A DNA stretch of 6,341 nt from Spirochaetota bacterium (GTDB lineage Bacteria; Spirochaetota; Spirochaetia; DTKZ01). The DNA lies in assembly GCA_029562045.1 (NCBI GenBank), contig JAKQWJ010000091.1, positions 1 to 6,341 on the forward strand, in the 5' to 3' direction. Every line of letters begins with the position of its first letter. The first letter of the stretch is position 1. The notes under the pieces were generated by a model. It searched no databases. It was not told the origin of the DNA and saw only the letters and a list, made by a program, of their open reading frames with translations. The position numbers were made by a program, and so were the translations under genes. Positions 1 to 5,215 of this stretch are shown in pieces.

Positions 1-519
1 CTGATCAAGCCGCTCACCCTGCAGGTGCTGGACATGTCCCTGGCGGGGCGCAGGGGGGTCTCCTCCAACGGCCTGTACCACAGCCCCGGCAGCTCCGGCA
101 ACCTTCCCACCGGGGAAGGCTACATCGCCCCGGTGGAGGGCACCGCCGAGGGGACGGTCGTCATCGACGGCTCCCTGGGGGGGCTGGGCGTGGTGAGCGG
201 CCCGCTGGAGGTCCGCTTCGAGAAGGGCCTGGCGGTGGAGTTCTCCGGCCCCGATGCGGAGTGGCTCCGCTCCCGGCTGTCCACCCCGGAGTCACGAAAC
301 CTGGCGGAGCTGGGGGTGGGGACCAACCGGAAGGCCCGGCTCATGGGCAACCTCCTGGAGGACGAGAAAGTCTACGGCACCATCCACATCGCCTTCGGCT
401 CCAACGCCACCTTCGGGGGGACCGTTTCCGCGGGGCTGCACATCGACGGGATCATCCTGGGGGCCACCCTCATCGTGGACGGCCGGGTCCTGGTGACGGG
501 GGGCGACGTTGTGGTGTGA
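1..519 (+). CDS. M29-like (aminopeptidase T-type) metallopeptidase, C-terminal part
   Basis: The reading frame is open from the first base of the window to the TGA at 517-519, giving 172 visible residues; the N-terminal half lies upstream. The segment reads like the C-terminal metal-binding domain of peptidase family M29 (COG2309), cytoplasmic dinuclear-metal aminopeptidases that remove N-terminal residues from peptides. Numbered from the first visible codon, the expected ligand series is present in order: Glu39 in NLPTGE, Glu103 in NLAELGVGTN, His129 in GTIHIAFG, then His147 and Asp149 in LHIDG. The stretch between the first two ligands (APVEGTAEGTVVIDG and what follows) is the usual beta-rich segment of the family. 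The protein ends a few residues after the last ligands, as family members do, so the C-terminus looks intact. The substrate cannot be told from sequence. The gap to the next gene suggests it is not necessarily part of the downstream operon. Confidence 0.82.
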   Translation: MIKPLTLQVLDMSLAGRRGVSSNGLYHSPGSSGNLPTGEGYIAPVEGTAEGTVVIDGSLGGLGVVSGPLEVRFEKGLAVEFSGPDAEWLRSRLSTPESRNLAELGVGTNRKARLMGNLLEDEKVYGTIHIAFGSNATFGGTVSAGLHIDGIILGATLIVDGRVLVTGGDVVV

Positions 520-531
520 GCCCCGGGCGGA

Positions 532-560
532 TGGATTTTTCCCGGCGAACCCGATATAGT
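532..560 (+). promoter_or_regulatory. Possible weak sigma-70-type promoter ahead of cdaA
   Basis: The only non-coding gap in the window (520-577) contains TATAGT at 555-560, five of six matches to the -10 consensus. Seventeen bases upstream is TGGATT at 532-537, only three of six matches to a -35 element. A start site about seven bases downstream would leave a leader of only about 10 bases, with the ribosome binding site at its very 5' end, which counts against the assignment. The run of seven genes needs a promoter somewhere, and this AT-richer patch in very GC-rich DNA is the best candidate inside the window, but the unit could equally be transcribed from upstream of the peptidase. Confidence 0.22.
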
Positions 561-566
561 GGACCC

Positions 567-570
567 GGGA
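567..570 (+). promoter_or_regulatory. Ribosome binding site deciding the GTG start of cdaA
   Basis: GGGA lies seven bases before the GTG at 578. An in-frame TAG at 557-559 leaves no earlier start, so the GTG is the first possible start and the spacing supports it. Confidence 0.5.
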
Positions 571-577
571 GCGACAC

Positions 578-1387
578 GTGAGTTTTATCGTCACCACGCG
601 GTTTTTCCGGGACGTTCTTCTGCCCGCTGTGGACATATTCATCCTCGCCTTCCTCCTGTACCGGAGTTATCTGATCTTGGTGCAGACCCGGGCCATCCAG
701 CTGGTGAAGGGCGCCTTTCTGATGGCCTTCATCTATGCAGCGGCCTTCTTTCTCCGGCTCAACACCCTTTTATGGATCCTGAACCTGATGGTCCCGGGTC
801 TGGTCATCGGCGTGGCCATCATTTTTCAGCCCGAACTGCGGAAGATCTTCACCCGGATCGGCCAGGGGGAATGGTTCCGTTTTTCCCAGGTCGGGGACTC
901 CCTGGACCTGGACGCCCTCGTCCGCTCCGCCGAGGTCCTCTCCTCCAAGAGACGGGGAGGGCTCATCGTCGTCGCCCGCCAGGTGGGTCTGAAAAACCTC
1001 ATCGATACGGGGACCCGGATCGACGGGGAGATCTCCTCCGCCCTGATCCTGACCATCTTCCTGCACGACACCATGCTCCACGACGGCGCCGTGGTCATCG
1101 AGGGGGAGCGGATCGCCGCGGCGGGCTGCTTTCTCCCGCTGTCGGAGCAGCCGGACATCCGCCGCAGTTTCGGCACCCGCCACCGGGCGGCCCTGGGCAT
1201 AACCGAAGAGACCGACGCAGTGGTGCTGGTGGTGTCCGAAGAGACCGGCGCCATGTCCCTGGCCTTCGACGGGGGCCTCATGTACGATCTGGGGGTCCGG
1301 GAGCTTTCCCGACGGCTCAAGGAGCTGTTGTCCCGTTCCGGCGAGGGGGAGGAATCTTCCGAGGAGGCGGTTTTTGAGGAAGAATAG
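578..1387 (+). CDS. cdaA: Membrane-bound diadenylate cyclase CdaA (c-di-AMP synthase)
   Basis: This 269-residue protein condenses two ATP into the second messenger cyclic di-AMP at the inner face of the cytoplasmic membrane; its length is close to that of characterised CdaA proteins (about 270). Three hydrophobic segments at about residues 15-35, 40-60 and 62-83 form the N-terminal membrane domain. The DisA_N catalytic domain follows from about residue 90 to 245. It carries both signature motifs: DGA at 169-171 (in LHDGAVVIEG) and GTRHRA at 199-204, with the RHR of the active site at 201-203. The conserved SEETG is at 220-224. The protein ends in an acidic tail of Glu and Ser (about 255-269). 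Translation starts at GTG, and its last 14 bases overlap cdaR. The pairing with a YbbR-domain gene separates it from DisA and CdaS. The catalytic residues appear complete, so an active enzyme is expected. Confidence 0.96.
   Translation: MSFIVTTRFFRDVLLPAVDIFILAFLLYRSYLILVQTRAIQLVKGAFLMAFIYAAAFFLRLNTLLWILNLMVPGLVIGVAIIFQPELRKIFTRIGQGEWFRFSQVGDSLDLDALVRSAEVLSSKRRGGLIVVARQVGLKNLIDTGTRIDGEISSALILTIFLHDTMLHDGAVVIEGERIAAAGCFLPLSEQPDIRRSFGTRHRAALGITEETDAVVLVVSEETGAMSLAFDGGLMYDLGVRELSRRLKELLSRSGEGEESSEEAVFEEE
1361..1367 (+). promoter_or_regulatory. Strong Shine-Dalgarno sequence selecting the TTG start of cdaR
   Basis: GAGGAGG, near perfectly complementary to the 16S rRNA 3' end, lies six bases ahead of the TTG at 1374. 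It sits inside the 3' end of cdaA, where the same bases encode two of the Glu residues of the acidic tail. It supports the unusual TTG start over any later ATG. Confidence 0.75.
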
Positions 1388-2327
1388 GGCGCCCCTTCCG
1401 GAGAGGATCCTCGCCAACTGGCCCGCCAAGGCTCTTTCCCTGGCGGCGGCGATAATGCTCTTCCTGTTTCACAATTTTTCGACCCTGGCGGAGCGGCGCC
1501 TTTCGGTGGATCTGAACGTCCGTTTCTCCGACGGCCTCACCGCCGCCCAGACCTATCCCCGGAAGGTCTGGGTCACCGTCCGGGGACCGGAGCAGAGCAT
1601 CTCCGCCGCCCAGGCGGCGGACCTCGAGGCGACGGCGGATTTTTCCCGCTTCACCGTCGAGGGGATCCACAAGGCCCCGGTTCTGGTCCGGAAGAAAGGG
1701 GCCCTGGAAACGATGGATCCCCTGGAAATCCACGTGGAGCCCATGGAGCTGGCCCTGACCCTGGAACGGAAGGGACGCAAGCTGGTGGACGTGATCCCCT
1801 CCTTCAAGGGGGCTCCCTCCGCCGATTACGGACTGGGCAATTATGTGCTGACACCGGACAAGGTGGAGGTGGTGGGACCTCTCAGTGAGATCGACGACAT
1901 CTTCTCGGTGGAAACCGAGGAGATTGAGCTGTCCGGCAAGCGGGAGGACTTCACCGTCAAGGTGAAACTGAAAAAAAGCCACCCGCTCATGGCCTTCTCC
2001 AACGGGGACGTGGTGGAGTTCCGGGGGCAGATCATGGAGACCCTGATGACGAAAATGCTGGGAGACCGGAGCATCCGGGTCCGGGGCCTGCCGCCGAATC
2101 TGCGATTGTCGGACGCCCTCCCGCCGGGCAGCCTCTGGATTCAGGGGGGGAGGGCCGCCCTGGACATCCTCCGGCCCGAACAGGTGGGGCTGGTGGTGGA
2201 CTGCTCCGGAATCGCCCTGCCCGGGGTGTACACCCTGCCGGTGCGGTCGGAGGCTCCTCCGGGGATCCTGGTGACGCGGTTCGATCCCGTCCAGGTGACC
2301 CTGGACGTCCGGCCGGGAGGACGGTAG
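1374..2327 (+). CDS. cdaR: YbbR-domain membrane-anchored regulator of CdaA (CdaR)
   Basis: This 317-residue protein has a short positively charged N-terminus, one membrane helix at about residues 18-34 following the motif NWPAK, and an extracytoplasmic remainder made of YbbR-like beta repeats. Three repeats can be made out: about 43-130, 133-218 and 222-312. Recurrent features include the GPEQSI (71-76) and GPLSEI (168-173) turns, each followed by a hydrophobic beta strand segment. CdaR proteins bind CdaA through the membrane and modulate c-di-AMP synthesis; this role is known from Firmicutes and inferred here from the domain and the adjacency. The start is TTG, supported by GAGGAGG six bases upstream and by placing the membrane helix at the expected distance from the N-terminus. 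Firmicute CdaR usually carries four repeats, so this one is shorter. The gene overlaps cdaA by 14 bases and ends two bases before acpS. Confidence 0.9.
   Translation: MRKNRAPLPERILANWPAKALSLAAAIMLFLFHNFSTLAERRLSVDLNVRFSDGLTAAQTYPRKVWVTVRGPEQSISAAQAADLEATADFSRFTVEGIHKAPVLVRKKGALETMDPLEIHVEPMELALTLERKGRKLVDVIPSFKGAPSADYGLGNYVLTPDKVEVVGPLSEIDDIFSVETEEIELSGKREDFTVKVKLKKSHPLMAFSNGDVVEFRGQIMETLMTKMLGDRSIRVRGLPPNLRLSDALPPGSLWIQGGRAALDILRPEQVGLVVDCSGIALPGVYTLPVRSEAPPGILVTRFDPVQVTLDVRPGGR
2315..2320 (+). promoter_or_regulatory. Ribosome binding site supporting the GTG start of acpS
   Basis: GGGAGG lies nine bases ahead of the GTG at 2330, within the last codons of cdaR. It places the AcpS N-terminus immediately before the conserved GIGID motif, as expected for the family. 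Confidence 0.65.
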
Positions 2328-2329
2328 TC

Positions 2330-2701
2330 GTGGTTCTGGGAATAGGCATAGATGTGGTTCAGGTGGAGAGGATCCGGCGGTGGAAGGAAGTGCCGGGGAT
2401 GTACGACCGGTATTTTCATCCCCAGGAGATCGAGACGGCCCGGCAGAACGGCAGGAGAGGGGTCCTGTCCCTGGCGGCCCGGTTCGCCGCCAAGGAGGCA
2501 TTCGGGAAGGCCCTGGGAACCGGTGTGGAGGGCTTCGCGCTGCGGGACGTGGAGGTGGTAAACGACCCCCGGGGAAAACCCGAGCTGCGGCTGCACGGGA
2601 ACGCCCCACGGGCGCTGGCGGCCTTCGGGGGCAGGCGGGTCCATGTCTCCCTGTCCCACGAGGATGACAACGCCATCGCCATGGTGGTCATAGAGGATTA
2701 G
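2330..2701 (+). CDS. acpS: Holo-[acyl-carrier-protein] synthase AcpS
   Basis: This 123-residue protein is the size of a typical AcpS. It transfers the 4'-phosphopantetheine arm of coenzyme A to a serine of acyl carrier protein, making the holo form needed for fatty acid synthesis; it is a cytoplasmic, Mg-dependent, usually trimeric enzyme. Both family motifs are present: GIGIDVVQVERI near the N-terminus with the metal-binding Asp8, and RFAAKEAFGKALGTG at 51-65 with the metal-binding Glu56 and Lys59-equivalent region. The C-terminal HVSLSH (105-110) is the usual beta strand before the last turn. The start is GTG, two bases after cdaR ends. The next gene starts three bases after its stop, and the GAGG that could serve that gene (2693-2696) lies inside the end of acpS, which suggests coupled translation. 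Sfp-type transferases are twice as long, so that alternative is excluded. Confidence 0.96.
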   Translation: MVLGIGIDVVQVERIRRWKEVPGMYDRYFHPQEIETARQNGRRGVLSLAARFAAKEAFGKALGTGVEGFALRDVEVVNDPRGKPELRLHGNAPRALAAFGGRRVHVSLSHEDDNAIAMVVIED

Positions 2702-2704
2702 GGT

Positions 2705-3604
2705 ATGGACGAATCGGACGCCAAAAAAACCACCTTCTTTTCGAAAAATCCGGTGGAATGCCCCCTCTGCGAAACGAAGTTTCACAAAGAAGACGCCCTC
2801 ACCGGGGGAGGAAGGATGATCGCCGGAAACCTGACCCGGGATCTGCGCCGGCTTTACGAGCCGTCAAAAAAGTACGGCGAGATCTTTCCCCTCATCTACA
2901 GCATCGTCGTCTGTCCCGGCTGCCTCTTCGGGGCCTTTCAGCAGGATTTTTTCTCTCCCCCGGAAAAGGCCCGGGAGGCCCTGGCCCGCGATGGGGAACG
3001 GAGGGCGAAGAGCCTTCTGTCCGTTTTCGAGGCCCTGGACTTCACCGCCCCCCGGACCCTGAAGGAAGGGGCGGCATCCTATTTCTATGCGGCCCTCTCG
3101 TATGAGCATTTCCCCAAGGAGAGCGCTCCCACCATCAAACAGGGCATCTGCACCCTCCGGGCCGCATGGATCTGCGGCGATCTGCACCGCAAGTACCCCA
3201 GCGAAAACTATGATTTCATCGCCGCCAATTTTTACCGGAAAGCCCGGTTCTTCTACAATCTGGCGGTGGAACGGGAGCAGACCGGCAGGGAAAGCATGTC
3301 CCTGGCGAAGAACCTGGGCCCGGACCTGGAAAAGAACTACGGCTACGACGGGGTGCTGTACCTGAACGGGCTCTTCGAGTTCCTCTACGGACCCCGGAAG
3401 GACCCGGCGCGGCGCATCGAAAACCTGACCCGGGCCAAACGGGCGGTGGCCAAGATCTTCGGCATGGGCCGAGCCTCCCGGGACAAGCCCGCGGTTCTGC
3501 TGGACCGGGCCCGGGACCTCTACGCGGACATGTCCACGGAGCTGGAGGCCTCCGGGATCAAGCCGGTGAGTCCCGAGGAAGACGCGACTCATGACGGACC
3601 GTAA
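2705..3604 (+). CDS. DUF2225 protein with four cysteines, function unknown
   Basis: This 299-residue soluble protein has no signal peptide or membrane segment. I recognise it as a DUF2225-type protein, a family without an established function. It opens with CPLC (Cys19, Cys22) followed about fifty residues later by CPGC (Cys70, Cys73), a spacing that fits one zinc site built from two knuckles. From about residue 85 onward it is mostly predicted helix, rich in Ala, Leu, Arg, Tyr and Phe, with pairs of amphipathic helices (for example 121-135 and 168-192) resembling TPR-like packing; that resemblance is inferred from pattern only. A further CTLRAAWIC (149-157) adds two cysteines of unclear role. 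The start ATG is preceded by GAGG eight bases upstream. The last 14 bases overlap truA. Lysine and Asp-rich segments and slightly more A/T codons at the N-terminus (bases 2705-2790) do not suggest foreign origin, since the rest matches the neighbours. Confidence 0.8.
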   Translation: MDESDAKKTTFFSKNPVECPLCETKFHKEDALTGGGRMIAGNLTRDLRRLYEPSKKYGEIFPLIYSIVVCPGCLFGAFQQDFFSPPEKAREALARDGERRAKSLLSVFEALDFTAPRTLKEGAASYFYAALSYEHFPKESAPTIKQGICTLRAAWICGDLHRKYPSENYDFIAANFYRKARFFYNLAVEREQTGRESMSLAKNLGPDLEKNYGYDGVLYLNGLFEFLYGPRKDPARRIENLTRAKRAVAKIFGMGRASRDKPAVLLDRARDLYADMSTELEASGIKPVSPEEDATHDGP

Positions 3605-4361
3605 CATCAAAGCCGTGGTGTCCTACGACGGGACCGACTTCGCGGGCTGGCAGTTTCAGAAGGAGGCGCGGTCGGTCCAGGGTGTCATTGAGGAGGCCCT
3701 GGCCCGGATGCACGGACACCCGGTGTTCGCCAACGGCGCCGGCCGCACCGATTCGGGGGTCCACGCCTCGGGGCAGGTCTTCAATTTCCGCACCCACATC
3801 GCCGGCATGGAGGCCCGGAACTTCACCCCGGCGCTGAACCGGCTTCTTCCCCGGGACGTCCGGATTCATTCCGCAGTCCAGGTCCCCGACGACTTCGACG
3901 CCCGTCGCAGCGCGCTGATGAGGGAGTACCGGTATCATATCTACCCCGACCGGGTGGTGCCGCCCCATCTGCGGCGTTACTGCTGGGGTATCCACAAGAG
4001 GCTGGACCCGGGTCTCCTGAACCGGATGGCGGTCCGCCTGGTGGGGACCCACGACTTCACCAGTTTCGCCGCCCTCCGGGATCCCAACGATTCGAAGTTC
4101 CGGGACGTGTATTCCGCGGCCTTCTTTCCCGAGGGGCCGTTCCTGGTTTTCCGGATCGTGGGAAGTTCCTTCATGTGGCGGATGGTCCGGAACCTGGTGG
4201 GCACCCTGCTGACCCTGGCGGGGGACGGGGAGAGTCCGGAGAAGGTATCCGAGATCCTGGAAGCCCGGGATTCCTACCGTTCGGAGATGACCGCCCCCGC
4301 CCGGGGGCTTTTTCTGCACAAGGTGCTGTATGGAGAAGAGGTTGAGCGAGGCGTTTACTGA
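3591..4361 (+). CDS. truA: tRNA pseudouridine(38-40) synthase TruA
   Basis: This 256-residue protein is the usual length for TruA, which isomerises uridines 38, 39 and 40 in the anticodon stem of many tRNAs to pseudouridine. The N-terminal SYDGTDFAGWQ (11-21) is the first family motif. The catalytic Asp54 sits in GAGRTDSGVHASGQ (49-62). The REYRY motif is at 111-115, GTHDFTSF at 152-159, and the C-terminal FMWRMVRNLVGTLL (194-207) and TAPARGLFL (234-242) motifs complete the fold. No key residue is missing. The ATG overlaps the end of the DUF2225 gene by 14 bases, with GAGGAA ten bases upstream as the likely ribosome binding site. Its 3' end in turn overlaps the uracil-DNA glycosylase gene by 32 bases. 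Confidence 0.97.
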   Translation: MTDRNIKAVVSYDGTDFAGWQFQKEARSVQGVIEEALARMHGHPVFANGAGRTDSGVHASGQVFNFRTHIAGMEARNFTPALNRLLPRDVRIHSAVQVPDDFDARRSALMREYRYHIYPDRVVPPHLRRYCWGIHKRLDPGLLNRMAVRLVGTHDFTSFAALRDPNDSKFRDVYSAAFFPEGPFLVFRIVGSSFMWRMVRNLVGTLLTLAGDGESPEKVSEILEARDSYRSEMTAPARGLFLHKVLYGEEVERGVY

Positions 4362-5214
4362 GTACCGGAGGCTCCTGCGGGATTTCCAGGACCTGCTCCG
4401 GGGGGATTTCCGGCGGCCCCGGGAGGAGGAGCCGCCCATCCGCATCGATCCCCCGTCGGGGGCCGGTGCGGCGCTCCGGGGTGGGCGCGCCGGGGCGGCC
4501 TGGGCATCTGCCGGCGGCCCCCTGCCCCGGAGCGGTGCGGGAGGTGTCTCCGGCCCGGCCGCCCCGGGAAAGGCCGCAGAGGGGCATCCCGAAGCGGCCC
4601 CGCGAAAGGCCGGAGCCGCGGAGGGCAGGGGCGCGGCCGCGCTTCTGGCGGACCTGGCGGAGGAGGTGCGGGTCTGCGGGCTCTGCCCCCTGGCAGCGGG
4701 ACGGAACAGGGCCGTGCCCGGCGACGGCGTCCCGGAGCCCCTGATCCTGGTCATCGGCGAGGGGCCCGGCGGGGAGGAGGATCTCCAGGGCCTTCCCTTC
4801 GTGGGACCCGCGGGCCGGTACCTGGACAAATGGCTGGAGGCGGTGGGGATGTCCCGGAAGACCGATGTTTTCATAACCAATGTGGTCAAATGCCGGCCCC
4901 CGGGGAACCGGGATCCCCAGCCCCAGGAGACCGCCGCCTGCGCCCCCTTCCTGGAGCGGCAGCGGGACATCCTGCGTCCCCGGGCCGTCCTGGCCCTGGG
5001 ACGGGTCGCCGCCCAGACCCTCCTGGGGGAGAGCCGGGGCATCGGGGCCCTCCGGGGAACGGTCCACCGCTGGAAGGGGCTGCCCCTGGTGGCCACCTAT
5101 CACCCCAGCGCGGTGCTCCGGGATCCGTCTCTGCGGAGATCCGTCTGGGAGGATCTGAAAAGACTGCAGGAGCTGGTCGGCCCCCGGGATCTCCGCGCTT
5201 TGCCGAAAAACTGA
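4330..5214 (+). CDS. udg: Family-4 iron-sulfur uracil-DNA glycosylase with long N-terminal arm
   Basis: The catalytic domain (about residues 105-285 of 294) is a family-4 uracil-DNA glycosylase, which cuts uracil out of DNA after cytosine deamination or dUTP incorporation. Four cysteines fit the 4Fe-4S ligands: Cys116 and Cys119 (CGLC), Cys188 (VVKCRPP) and Cys204, with the 16-residue spacing of the last pair as in thermophile homologues. The active-site segment GEGPGGEED (143-151), the GPAG turn (159-162), TNVVKCRPPGNRDP (183-196) and the HPSA motif (258-261) are present. Ahead of it is an unusual arm: a charged, probably helical segment (about 1-30) joined by about 75 residues of Gly, Ala, Pro and Arg with no evident fold. 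Family-4 enzymes are normally about 190-220 residues, so the arm accounts for the excess. The start at ATG 4330 is inside truA; only a weak AAGG (4320-4323) precedes it, and no better upstream start exists. Confidence 0.93.
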   Translation: MEKRLSEAFTEYRRLLRDFQDLLRGDFRRPREEEPPIRIDPPSGAGAALRGGRAGAAWASAGGPLPRSGAGGVSGPAAPGKAAEGHPEAAPRKAGAAEGRGAAALLADLAEEVRVCGLCPLAAGRNRAVPGDGVPEPLILVIGEGPGGEEDLQGLPFVGPAGRYLDKWLEAVGMSRKTDVFITNVVKCRPPGNRDPQPQETAACAPFLERQRDILRPRAVLALGRVAAQTLLGESRGIGALRGTVHRWKGLPLVATYHPSAVLRDPSLRRSVWEDLKRLQELVGPRDLRALPKN

Positions 5215-5215
5215 C

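Noticed and set aside
521..545. Possible intrinsic terminator after the peptidase gene
   Set aside because: The stem is only five base pairs, the T-run lies in the loop and no T-tract follows the 3' arm, so it does not fit an intrinsic terminator.
559..1377. Alternative + strand frame overlapping cdaA
   Set aside because: Its translation is Pro/Arg/Gly-rich, has no membrane segments or motifs, and is a frame shadow of cdaA, whose DGA and RHR motifs are intact in the other frame.
2705..2790. Slightly AT-richer start of the DUF2225 gene as a sign of recent transfer
   Set aside because: The bias comes from a short Lys/Phe/Thr-rich segment; the rest of the gene has the same codon use as its neighbours and the gene is tightly packed in the operon.
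4378..4404. Possible sliding-clamp binding motif (FQDLLRG) in the glycosylase N-terminus
   Set aside because: It has the Gln and Leu positions but lacks the terminal hydrophobic pair expected of the bacterial beta-clamp consensus, so the match is too weak to claim.
3558..5096. Antisense open frame of about 512 codons on the - strand opposite truA and the glycosylase
   Set aside because: It lies opposite two genes with complete catalytic motifs, its translation is Pro/Arg/Gly-rich without recognisable domains, and long antisense frames are expected in DNA with strong G/C third positions.
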